Positions 25,524-33,695 of a stretch of 64,000 bases of DNA are shown piece by piece (positions within the stretch are counted from its first letter, which is position 1; each line of letters begins with the position of its first letter). The notes beneath the pieces are model-generated. The model worked only from the letters and a program-made list of their open reading frames with translations, made no database searches and was not told the DNA's origin. The stretch comes from an uncultured Acidobacteriia bacterium (lineage in GTDB: Bacteria > Acidobacteriota > Terriglobia > Bryobacterales > Bryobacteraceae): assembly GCA_903851195.1 (NCBI GenBank), contig CAINNJ010000063.1, forward strand, positions 1 through 64,000. The letters run 5' to 3'. The position numbers and the translations under genes are program-made.

Positions 25524-27895
25524 CCCCGGAAGAATGGCGCTGCATCAAAACGATTTTCGACGCAGCCGCCGAACTTCCGCCCGCCGAACGGGACAGCTAT
25601 CTCGGCGCCGCCTGCGCCGGTAACACACGCTTGCTCCTGGAAGTCCGTTCCTTGCTCCAGTCTCTCGACGACGCGGGCGACTTCATCGAGCCCGCGGCGC
25701 CCGCCGGTCCCGGCTCCGATCCGGCGTTTCACACCGGCATGAGCTTCGGCCCTTACCGCATCGTTCAGGTCATCGGCGAAGGCGGCATGGGCATGGTTTA
25801 CCAGGCGGTGCGGGTGGACGACCTGTACCGCAAGCTGGTCGCGCTCAAGGTGGTGCGCCGCGGTCTTTGTACTCCGCTCACGCTGCGCAGGTTTGAAACC
25901 GAGCGGCATATTCTGGCTCATCTGGAGCATCCCAACATCGCCCGCCTGCTGGACGGCGGCACCACGCCGGAAGGCCAGCCGTGGTTCGTGATGGACTTCA
26001 TCGCGGGCACGCCCATTGACCAGCACTGCGACGAACAGCGGCTGCCGCTGCGGGAACGGCTGCAGTTGTTTCTCACCGTCTGCTCGGCGGTCCGGTACGC
26101 CCATCAGAACTTCGTGGTGCACCGCGACATCAAGCCGCAGAACATTCTGGTGACCGCCGAAGGCGCCATCCGGCTGCTCGATTTCGGGGTGGCGAAACTG
26201 CTCGATCCGGAAAGCGATGCGGGCAGTGAGACCACCAGTGTCGTCCAGATGATGACGCCGGAGTACGCGAGTCCGGAGCAACTGCACAATCAGGCCGTTA
26301 CCACGGCCAGCGACACGTACTCGCTGGGAGTCCTGCTTTATGTTCTGCTCACCGGGCACAAGCCGTTTGTGTTCAAAACGCGGTCGGTGCAGGAGATCTG
26401 CGACGTGATTCGGGATACCGAGCCGCGGCGTCCCTCCGTGGTGGTGAGCGGCGCTCCGGATCCGGATGCGGTGGCCGCGGCGCGCGGGGTGAAGCCGGCA
26501 AAGCTGGCGCAGGAGCTGAGCGGGGACCTCGACACCATTCTGCTGATGTCGCTGCGGCGCGAGCCCGAACGCCGCTACTCTTCGGTGGAGCAACTGGCGG
26601 GGGACATCGAACGGTACCTCGACGGACGTCCCGTGACGGCTCGCGAGGACACCTTCGCCTATCGCTCCGCCAAGTTCATGCGCCGTCATCAGGGCGCGGT
26701 AATCGCGGCCAGTTTTTCGGTCTTTCTGCTGATTGCCGGAACCATGGTGACTTCCTGGGAGGCGCATGTCGCGCTGCGGGAACGCGAGCGGGCGGAGCGC
26801 CGCTTCAACGATGTGCGGCGGGTGGCGAACTCGCTGCTGTTCGATGTACATGACGCGATCCGGAGTCTCCCCGGGTCGGCGCCGGCGGGACGGCTGATCT
26901 CGGTCAAAGCGCTCGACTTTCTGGATCGCCTGGCGCAGGATGCCGGGGACGATCGGTCGCTGCAGAGGGAACTCGCCGCAGCCTATGAGCGGGTGGGCGA
27001 CGTGCAGCGGCAGAGCGGTGAGGCGACACAGGCGGGGCCGGGTGGCGCGGTGGCCAGTTACCGGAAAGCCCTGACGCTGCGGGAGGCGCTGGCGGCTTCG
27101 GCCGACCTCGAAGCCCGCCGGGAACTGGCGCCGACTTACGCCAAGCTCAGCGACCTGCTGTGGGGCGCGCCGGATTCGTCTGCTTCTCTGAACTACTCGC
27201 GGAAGCTGCTCGCGCTGAGCGAAGCGATTGCCGCGGCTCCGGGCGCCACCGCGCAGGACCAGCTACGTCTGGCCAGCAGCAATCTGGACTACGGTTATAA
27301 GCAGAGCATGGTCACGGCAGAAAGCGCGGCCGGACTCGACAAGTGCCGAAAGGCGGTGGGGCTCTTCGATCGGCTGGCCGCCCGCAGTCCGGCGGACACG
27401 AGACTGCTCCGTCTCCGTGCCGTGGCGCGCGACCGCACCGCGGAGATTCTTGCCCGAACCACGCCGGACCGGCCGGAAGAAGCGGTGCAACTCCGGCGGG
27501 CGGCGCTCGAAATCAAGATGCGCCTGGCGGCGCTGGATCCGGCGGACGCGGAGTTCCGGCGTCTGGTTGCGTGGGGGCATTACGACCTGGCGGTGTTGCT
27601 GCAGGCTTCAGGCGACCTGAACAGCGCCAAAACGGATTACGAACTGGCCGTGCGTGGCTTCGCGCCCGACGGTGTGGAGTCGCGCGAAGACCTCGCCCTC
27701 GCGCGACTCGGTCTGGCTTCCGCGCTGCTGCAACTGCACCGGTCCGGCGAGGCGAAGGCGCTCTATCGACAGGCCATCCCCGTGCTGGTTGCCGCGCGGG
27801 CCGAGGGCCGGCTGCCGGCACTGCACAGCCGGGCCCTCGAAACCGCCGGACAACAGTTCGCCGAATCGGAAAAGCGTCGGCGTCCGGGCGCTTAG
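25520..27895 (+). CDS. Transmembrane Ser/Thr protein kinase (PknB-type) with TPR-like region
   Basis: A 791-aa kinase. Residues 1-73 are the helical lead typical of acidobacterial kinases linked to ECF sigma factors. The kinase domain is ~74-340: glycine loop GEGGMGMVYQ, VALKVV lysine, HRDIKPQN catalytic loop (~201), DFGVAK and TPEYASPEQ activation segment, all present, so activity is expected. A single membrane span follows (IAASFSVFLLIAGTMVTSW, ~396-414). The C-terminal ~375 residues are helical repeats resembling TPR, probably outside the cytoplasm. It is the third gene of a coupled operon with the sigma factor. The 3' end overlaps the convergent beta-helix gene by 4 bases. Confidence 0.92.
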   Translation: MTPEEWRCIKTIFDAAAELPPAERDSYLGAACAGNTRLLLEVRSLLQSLDDAGDFIEPAAPAGPGSDPAFHTGMSFGPYRIVQVIGEGGMGMVYQAVRVDDLYRKLVALKVVRRGLCTPLTLRRFETERHILAHLEHPNIARLLDGGTTPEGQPWFVMDFIAGTPIDQHCDEQRLPLRERLQLFLTVCSAVRYAHQNFVVHRDIKPQNILVTAEGAIRLLDFGVAKLLDPESDAGSETTSVVQMMTPEYASPEQLHNQAVTTASDTYSLGVLLYVLLTGHKPFVFKTRSVQEICDVIRDTEPRRPSVVVSGAPDPDAVAAARGVKPAKLAQELSGDLDTILLMSLRREPERRYSSVEQLAGDIERYLDGRPVTAREDTFAYRSAKFMRRHQGAVIAASFSVFLLIAGTMVTSWEAHVALRERERAERRFNDVRRVANSLLFDVHDAIRSLPGSAPAGRLISVKALDFLDRLAQDAGDDRSLQRELAAAYERVGDVQRQSGEATQAGPGGAVASYRKALTLREALAASADLEARRELAPTYAKLSDLLWGAPDSSASLNYSRKLLALSEAIAAAPGATAQDQLRLASSNLDYGYKQSMVTAESAAGLDKCRKAVGLFDRLAARSPADTRLLRLRAVARDRTAEILARTTPDRPEEAVQLRRAALEIKMRLAALDPADAEFRRLVAWGHYDLAVLLQASGDLNSAKTDYELAVRGFAPDGVESREDLALARLGLASALLQLHRSGEAKALYRQAIPVLVAARAEGRLPALHSRALETAGQQFAESEKRRRPGA

Positions 27896-30429
27896 CGCAG
27901 AATCACCAGAATGGCGACGCCCACGGCGCGGGGATTCGCCACGCTCTGGGCCGAGATGGTGACTGTGGTTGCGCGACGGACCGACGCCGGCGCCTGGTAG
28001 AAGCCATCCGGAGTGATGGTCCCGCCGCCGGGACTCACGCGCCAGGTGACATGTCCGTCCTGGGCGTTGGTCACGGTTGCCTTGAGTTGCAGAGTCGCTC
28101 CGGCCTGCAGGGTGGTGTAGCCCGGCGAGATGGTTACGGTCACCGGGCCCGTGGGTGGCGGCGGAGCCGGCACGGGCAGCACGAGTGTGGCGGTGGCGCT
28201 TTGCGTCGGGTCCGCAACGCTGGTGGCCGTCACCATGACCATCTCTCCATTGGTCGAGGCCGGCGGCGTGTAGAGCCCGCTCGGGCTGATGGAGCCGAGA
28301 GCCGGGCTGAGAGACCAGCGGACGGATTTGTCCACCGCGCCCGACACCGCTGCGCTGAACTGCTGGGTGGCGGAGGCGGCCAGAACGATCCGCGCCGGTG
28401 TTAGGGAGACGCTCACCGGAGCGTCGAGGGTCACCAGAGCGCTGCCGCCGATGGCGGGATTTGACGTGACCACGGCCCGCACCGTGATGGTCTCTCCCAG
28501 CAGCGCATCGGATGGCGCGGTGTAAACACCGGAGGCGCTGATGGAGCCTCTGGCGGGCGTCAGGCTCCACGTCACCTTGCCGCCGGCCGGAGTCGTGGTG
28601 GCGACGAACTGCAGCGTCTGAGAAGGCTCCGCGGTGGCGAGACCGGGCGCGACGGACACGCTGGTGTAGACGGTCGGTGGCGGCGGCGGAACAATGCCGC
28701 AGCCCAGGACTTCATTGGTCTCATCGACGCCCGCCGGACGCGGACCATAAGACGGCAACGGGCAGCCGAGTTCCAGCGCGCCGAGATCCGGGCCGGCACC
28801 CCGATAGGTGTCGTTGACGTTGGGCAGCAGGCGACCCGCATCGAGCGCCACGGAGCCTGCCGCCAGCGTCACGTCGGCGCTCGCCACCAGTTCGGTATAA
28901 GAGGCGGGTGGCACCAGGCCGCTGGCGAAGGGGGAGGCCGTTACCAGCATCCCGTGCGGTTCCATGCCCGCGCTCTTCAGCGTCGCGAAGTTCCGGCTCG
29001 AAAAGAGGCCGCCCCGCAGCGGATCGTTGAAGCGGAAGACCCCGTCGGGGTAATAGCCGTTGTAATCGAAGACGCCATGATCGATCGGGCCTGTCCAGTC
29101 CACCACGAACGGGCCGCCGCCGGGCGCGGAAAGAAAGAGATTATTTTCGATTTCGAAATAGTGGCTGGTGGCAGGGGTCTGCACATTGAGTTCCCGGCCG
29201 CCCGGCGTCAGGAACGTGTTGTTGTAAACCAGGACGCCGCTTGGTTCCTGCGGCGGCGTGACGGCGAGAGCGTGAAATTTCAACTGCTCATCCACGACAT
29301 TCACCACGATATTCCGCAGAAGGTAAGACGGGCCGCCGTGGATTGGCTGGACGCTCAGCGTCGCGAAGCAGTTCAGAAACAGATTGCGGAGAGCCCGGGT
29401 GTTGCCTTCGCTGCCGTCGAGTTCGATCCCGTTGTCGTAGCTGTACAGGATCTGATTTCCGTAGAAATCGTTGGCTCTCGCGCCATCCTGCTGGGTTTTC
29501 ATGGCGTCGCCATAGCCGCCGATGCGATTGTGGGCGACGACGTGGCCGGAGCCCCAGACCGCTATACCGTCGTCATTGGCGTGCGCGGCGTTATCGTCAA
29601 GATCGTTCTGCGGCCAAAGCAGACGGCCTTCGAGGATGTTGTCCGCAATATAGAAATCGAACTGCCCCTCGCGGCCGCCGATTCCGAGCGTGGTGTTCCG
29701 GATATGCACCTGGCGCACGACATTGCCGGTCGCTCCGGTGGACTGAAACCGGATCCCCCGCACGCCGTTCTGGATTGTCATTCGTTCCAGATGCACATAG
29801 CCGGCGCCGTAGACCTCGAACACATTGCAATCCGGACAGTTGCCCGCGTCCACGACGACGCCGTCCTGGCTCTCGCCGCGAATCACGATGGGATTGGCCG
29901 GCGTGCCTTCCGCCACCACGCGGAAAGCGCCCTGGTAGAAGCCGTTGGCGAGAGTGATGATGTCGCCGGGCGCGGCCGCGCCGACCGCACTGGCCAGAGA
30001 GGCGGCATCCGTAACCCGCCTCTGGCGGGGATTCGCCGGATCTTTCGGGACATCCCGTGTGGTCTGCGTCAAAGTCCAGGTCTGGTCCAGGCCATCAGGA
30101 TCGACCGCGCGCAGACGGATTTCATAAGTTGTCGCGGGTCGCAGATCGAAGACGCTGCCACTGAACTGCGGCGCCACCGTATACCCGGCGACCGTTTCCG
30201 GATGCACGCGGAACAGGGGCAGGGCCGGTTGCCAGGCCTGGGTTCCGGCGATCCGGTAGTCCATGGAGACCGATGCATTGAAGTTGTCGTCGCCGCTCAC
30301 AGGGAGCTGAACGCCGAGGGCAGTGAGCGTGGGGCGATCCAAAACGGGATCGCCCGGATGGAGGAGGTTGTCCCCATAAGCGGCGGCGCAGATCAGGCTG
30401 AAGACTGCGAGCAGCCGGAAAATGTACAT
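27892..30429 (-). CDS. Secreted right-handed beta-helix protein with C-terminal Ig-like (BIG2-type) repeats
   Basis: An 845-aa exported protein: signal peptide 1-19 (LLAVFSLICAAAYG), an FN3-like domain (~30-125), then a parallel beta-helix (~130-540) recognisable from DAASLASAVGAAAPGDIITL, NPIVIRGES and repeated short N-rich rungs (HVVAHNRIGG, RNLFLNCF). This fold is shared by polysaccharide lyases of the PL6 type and many carbohydrate-binding proteins; I cannot place catalytic residues. A Pro-rich linker (GIVPPPPP) leads to three ~85-aa Ig-like modules (VTWSLTPARGSISASGVYTAP and two copies). ATG 30429 follows an AAGGA-type site (AAGGACAACTC). It may act on or bind polysaccharides at the surface (inference). 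Confidence 0.82.
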   Translation of the reverse strand: MYIFRLLAVFSLICAAAYGDNLLHPGDPVLDRPTLTALGVQLPVSGDDNFNASVSMDYRIAGTQAWQPALPLFRVHPETVAGYTVAPQFSGSVFDLRPATTYEIRLRAVDPDGLDQTWTLTQTTRDVPKDPANPRQRRVTDAASLASAVGAAAPGDIITLANGFYQGAFRVVAEGTPANPIVIRGESQDGVVVDAGNCPDCNVFEVYGAGYVHLERMTIQNGVRGIRFQSTGATGNVVRQVHIRNTTLGIGGREGQFDFYIADNILEGRLLWPQNDLDDNAAHANDDGIAVWGSGHVVAHNRIGGYGDAMKTQQDGARANDFYGNQILYSYDNGIELDGSEGNTRALRNLFLNCFATLSVQPIHGGPSYLLRNIVVNVVDEQLKFHALAVTPPQEPSGVLVYNNTFLTPGGRELNVQTPATSHYFEIENNLFLSAPGGGPFVVDWTGPIDHGVFDYNGYYPDGVFRFNDPLRGGLFSSRNFATLKSAGMEPHGMLVTASPFASGLVPPASYTELVASADVTLAAGSVALDAGRLLPNVNDTYRGAGPDLGALELGCPLPSYGPRPAGVDETNEVLGCGIVPPPPPTVYTSVSVAPGLATAEPSQTLQFVATTTPAGGKVTWSLTPARGSISASGVYTAPSDALLGETITVRAVVTSNPAIGGSALVTLDAPVSVSLTPARIVLAASATQQFSAAVSGAVDKSVRWSLSPALGSISPSGLYTPPASTNGEMVMVTATSVADPTQSATATLVLPVPAPPPPTGPVTVTISPGYTTLQAGATLQLKATVTNAQDGHVTWRVSPGGGTITPDGFYQAPASVRRATTVTISAQSVANPRAVGVAILVILR

Positions 30430-30630
30430 GAGTTGTCCTTAAAAATGGCGGAAATCGCGGCGCGGCGGAGGCCCGGTCAGGCAGTGCGCCCACCCACGTG
30501 TACGAACGTTAACAGAATCGGAAGACCGGCTTCAAACCACCTGACTCCCCTTTTTACCGGTTTTTGACCTGCCCGTTTGTCTGATGCGCCGGGCGGCGGA
30601 ACAATCAAAACTGGAGTCAGAGGAATCTGA

Positions 30631-31542
30631 ATGTCTACTACGCTCTCCAGTCTTTCGAACGATCTTGCGGCGGCGGTGGCGCGCGTCGCGCAGTCCGTGG
30701 TCGCGGTGCATGGCCGGCCGCGGCTTTCTTCCAGCGGGATCATCTGGCGTCCCGGCCTGGTGCTGACGGCGGACGCCGCGCTCCGCCGCGATGAAGACCT
30801 GCGGGTTACGCTGCCCTCCGGCGAAACCGTGTCCGCCACGCTGAAAGGGCGGGATCCGGCGACCGATCTGGCGGTGCTTGCCTGCGAGACGGGCACGGCG
30901 CCCGCCGCGGCGTTCTCCACGGAAGCGCCGGCCGTGGGGCAGATTATTTTGACGGTGGGGCATACCAAAGACACCGGGCCGATCGCCACCATGGGAATTG
31001 TCAGCGGCGTTTCCGGCGAGTGGCAGACCTGGCGGGGCGGCAAGCTCGACCAGTTCGTCCGTCTGGACGTCTCCGTGTACCCCACGTCGGCCGGCGGCGC
31101 GGTGGCCGATGCCGCGGGAAACATCTTCGGGATTGTGGCCGCGGGGCTCTCCCGCAGTTCCGTTCTCGCGATCTCCACGCCCACCATTGCCCGGGTTGCG
31201 GAGGCGCTCTCCACGAAGGGACGGGTGGCGAAGGGGTATCTCGGGATCGGACTCCAGACGGTGCCGCTGCCGGAAACGCTGCGCGCAAAGCTGAACCTGG
31301 AGCAGCACTCGGGCGTGATGGCGCTGAACGTGGAAGAGAACGGACCGGCGGCGCGGGCCGGGGTGTTCATTGGGGACGTGATACTGGCGCTGGAGGAGCA
31401 GGAAATCACCAGCGTGGAGGTGCTGCATGCGGCGCTCGGCCCGGCCACGGTCGGCAAGGAGATGCAGGTGCGGATTTTGCGCGGCGGAGAACTGCTGCCG
31501 GTTGCGGTTACGGTCGGGGAACGGAACAGCCCGCGCGGCTGA
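30631..31542 (+). CDS. HtrA-like pseudoprotease with PDZ domain
   Basis: A 303-aa protein with a trypsin-like domain (~5-190) and a PDZ domain (~200-300, GYLGIGLQTV and DVILALEEQEI). The HtrA catalytic positions are altered: the His motif LTNAHV reads LTADAA (His to Ala), the Asp motif is kept (DPATDLAVL), and GNSGGP reads TSAGGA (Ser to Ala). It should therefore be inactive as a protease while keeping the fold and PDZ. No signal peptide or membrane helix is seen, so it is predicted cytoplasmic. It lies 17 bases before an intact HtrA-like gene, which suggests it regulates or scaffolds that enzyme; this is inference. Confidence 0.85.
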   Translation: MSTTLSSLSNDLAAAVARVAQSVVAVHGRPRLSSSGIIWRPGLVLTADAALRRDEDLRVTLPSGETVSATLKGRDPATDLAVLACETGTAPAAAFSTEAPAVGQIILTVGHTKDTGPIATMGIVSGVSGEWQTWRGGKLDQFVRLDVSVYPTSAGGAVADAAGNIFGIVAAGLSRSSVLAISTPTIARVAEALSTKGRVAKGYLGIGLQTVPLPETLRAKLNLEQHSGVMALNVEENGPAARAGVFIGDVILALEEQEITSVEVLHAALGPATVGKEMQVRILRGGELLPVAVTVGERNSPRG

Positions 31543-31559
31543 GAAGGAGCAAGGCTGCC

Positions 31560-32414
31560 ATGAGAGACTTCGGACCCGTCTCGGAACAACTTCGCCGCAG
31601 CACGGTTCAGGTGCTGGGCGGCGGTTCCGGCTCCGGCATCATTCAGGAATCCTCCGGCGTGATTCTGACGAACGCGCACGTGGCTCGTCAGGTGAATCCG
31701 GAGGTGGAACTGTGGGACGGCACGCGCCTTCCGGCCCGCGTGACGCGGCGCGACGCGAGGCTGGATCTGGCGGCGCTGCAGGTGCAGGCGACGGGGTTGC
31801 CCGCGGCTTCGTGGTGTAAAGCCGGGTCTCCGCGGCCGGGTGAACTCGCGATCGCCGTGGGTAATCCGCTGGGCTTCACGGGCGCGGTGAGCACGGGCGT
31901 GGTGCACACAGTGGGGTCGCTCGGCGGAGTCGGCGGCGGCCGGGAGTGGGTGCAGAGCACCGTGCGTCTGGCGCCTGGCAACTCCGGCGGTCCGCTGGCG
32001 AATGCGCGCGGGGATGTGATCGGCGTCAACACGATGATCGTCAGCGTGGAAGGCGGCGGCAGCCTCGCGCTCGCCATTCCCGCCGGCGTCGCAACGCGGT
32101 TCCTGACGCGGGCCGGGGAGGACGCGAACCGGATGGGCGTTACGGTGCGGCCGGTTCGCTTTCCGCGGGACGGCGGAGTGGGATTTCTGGTTCTGGAGAC
32201 CGAACCGGGAAGCCCGGCGGAGCGGGCGTCGCTGCTGATCGGGGACCTTCTGGTGGGCGCGAACGGGCGCCGTTTCCGGGGCCTGTCCGGTCTGGAGGAC
32301 GAGATCGCGGAGGCTTCGGGTCCTTTTCCCGTGCAGTTCCGGCGGGGCGGGGCGAAAACGGAGCGCACCGCGACGCTGTTGATGCCGCGTTCCGGACAGG
32401 CGCGGGCCGCGTGA
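31560..32414 (+). CDS. HtrA-like serine protease with PDZ domain (no signal peptide)
   Basis: A 284-aa trypsin-like protease with an intact triad: His in VILTNAHVA (~39), Asp in RLDLAALQ (~69), Ser in APGNSGGPL (~141), followed by a PDZ domain (~190-275). ATG 31560 has AAGGAG 8 bases upstream; an open frame continues upstream but runs through the previous gene in another frame. Unlike DegP or DegQ there is no signal peptide or N-terminal anchor, so it appears cytoplasmic. Its stop overlaps the start of the response regulator gene (GTGA 32411-32414). The three genes form one operon, implying a stress- or signal-controlled proteolytic module (inference). Confidence 0.9.
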   Translation: MRDFGPVSEQLRRSTVQVLGGGSGSGIIQESSGVILTNAHVARQVNPEVELWDGTRLPARVTRRDARLDLAALQVQATGLPAASWCKAGSPRPGELAIAVGNPLGFTGAVSTGVVHTVGSLGGVGGGREWVQSTVRLAPGNSGGPLANARGDVIGVNTMIVSVEGGGSLALAIPAGVATRFLTRAGEDANRMGVTVRPVRFPRDGGVGFLVLETEPGSPAERASLLIGDLLVGANGRRFRGLSGLEDEIAEASGPFPVQFRRGGAKTERTATLLMPRSGQARAA

Positions 32415-33052
32415 TCCGGGTCCTGGTGGCGGCGGCGTCCCCGGTCATGAGGGCTGGGCTGGAGTCCGTGGTTCGTGGCAGCGCCGCGCTCGAATTCGCC
32501 GGGGCGTGCTCACCGGGCGAACTCGAGACGCGGATCGCGGCGGTGGCTCCGGATGTTCTGCTGATCGAGGCGCCGGCGCTCGATCTCGCTGTCCCGGATG
32601 TGCCGGGGTCCGAGACGTTCAGTCCGGGGGACGACTGGCATTCGCTGCCGTCCGTGATCCTGACGGAGGCGGCGGAGCCGGCTTTGGTCGCTGCGGCGCT
32701 GCGGGCCGGAGTGAGGTCGGTGCTCAGCCGGGAGGCGGGTTCGTCCGAGATCGTCGCGGCGCTCGCCGCAGCCGCGGCGGGTCTGGTCGCGCTGCCGCCC
32801 GGCACGTTCGAGCAGTTGCTCAGCGATCCGCGTCCGGTTCCCGCCGAACTCGAAGAGCCGCTCAGCCGGCGCGAACTCGAAGTTCTGGCGATGCTGGCGG
32901 AAGGGTTGAGCAATAAGCTGATCGCGCACCGGCTCGGCATCTCGGATCATACGGTGAAGTTCCACGTCACCTCGATTCTGAGCAAGATGCGGGCGGGGAG
33001 CCGGACGGATGCCGTGATGCAGGGAATCCGGCTGGGTCTGATTATGGTTTGA
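32411..33052 (+). CDS. NarL/FixJ-type response regulator with degenerate receiver domain
   Basis: A 213-aa protein with a receiver-like domain (~1-120) and a LuxR-type helix-turn-helix (~148-213; LSRRELEVLAMLAEGLSNKLIAHRL, DHTVKFHVTSILSKM). The acidic pocket normally written DDH is AAS here (VLVAAASPVMRAGL), the phospho-acceptor position reads LLIEAPAL with Glu in place of Asp, and the usual Lys motif reads SVLSREAG. Phosphorylation as in canonical regulators is therefore unlikely, and the Glu may mimic the active state. GTG 32411 overlaps the HtrA stop. No histidine kinase is nearby. Confidence 0.85.
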   Translation: MIRVLVAAASPVMRAGLESVVRGSAALEFAGACSPGELETRIAAVAPDVLLIEAPALDLAVPDVPGSETFSPGDDWHSLPSVILTEAAEPALVAAALRAGVRSVLSREAGSSEIVAALAAAAAGLVALPPGTFEQLLSDPRPVPAELEEPLSRRELEVLAMLAEGLSNKLIAHRLGISDHTVKFHVTSILSKMRAGSRTDAVMQGIRLGLIMV

Positions 33053-33089
33053 CAGGGGTGGTTTGACGCTAAACTGGGTGAGGTCCCCC

Positions 33090-33695
33090 ATGGCCGGTTC
33101 AAACACCTCCGCCGCCCCGTCCCGTCCGCCTGACGCGACGCCGGACACCGCTACGTCGGCCACCGCTACGTCGGCCACCGCTACGTCGGCCACCGCTACT
33201 TCGAAGGACGCGCTCTCGCGGAGCGGGATGCGGTTGACGCGCCAGCGGCAGATCCTGCTCGATCTGATCGACAAGACCGGCCAGCATCTCGATGCGGAGC
33301 GGCTCTTCCAGCTGGCGAAAGAGAAAGATCCGAAACTGAACCGGGTCACGGTTTACCGGACTTTGAAGCTGCTGAAAGAGGGCGGCCTGGTGGATGAGCT
33401 CGACCTGATGCACCAGGCGGGCGAGCAGCATTTCTATGAGACGCGGCGCAAGCAGGAACATGCGCACGTCATCTGCCTGAGCTGCGGCAAAGTGGAAGAG
33501 TTCTTTGGCGAACCGCTGCTCCGGCTGAGGCGGCAGGTGGAGACGCATTTCGGGTTTCAGATTGTGCTCGCGCGGACGGAGATCGGCGGGTACTGTTCGC
33601 ACTGCCAGGCGCTGCGCGCGCGTGAACTGGAAGAGGCCGCGACGGAAATGGCACCGGCCGCGCCGCTGAAAAAAAACCGCGGCAAGTCGAAATGA
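33090..33695 (+). CDS. Fur-family metalloregulator with repeat-bearing N-terminal extension
   Basis: A 201-aa Fur-family repressor. ATG 33090 is supported by GGTGAGG 7 bases upstream; a TTG at 33063 is the alternative. The winged helix is at ~46-110 (RLTRQRQILLDLI, NRVTVYRTLKLLKEGG), followed by the dimer/metal domain with EHAHVICLSCG and GYCSHC, two CxxC pairs that fit a structural zinc site. Which metal or peroxide it senses (Fur, Zur, PerR) cannot be told. The first ~40 residues are an unusual Thr/Ala/Ser-rich extension coded by a 15-bp tandem repeat. The stop overlaps the start of the phosphatase gene (ATGA 33692-33695). Confidence 0.88.
   Translation: MAGSNTSAAPSRPPDATPDTATSATATSATATSATATSKDALSRSGMRLTRQRQILLDLIDKTGQHLDAERLFQLAKEKDPKLNRVTVYRTLKLLKEGGLVDELDLMHQAGEQHFYETRRKQEHAHVICLSCGKVEEFFGEPLLRLRRQVETHFGFQIVLARTEIGGYCSHCQALRARELEEAATEMAPAAPLKKNRGKSK
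33147..33203 (+). repeat. 15-bp tandem repeat in Fur-family gene
   Basis: Three perfect units of ACCGCTACGTCGGCC (33147-33191) and a fourth partial unit to 33203. Each adds five residues (TATSA) in frame, so copy-number change would lengthen or shorten the N-terminal extension without breaking the gene. Confidence 0.9.

Noticed and set aside
28954-30567. 537-codon plus-strand open frame opposite the beta-helix gene
   Set aside because: It is antisense to a protein with a signal peptide and clear repeat structure; no domain is recognisable.
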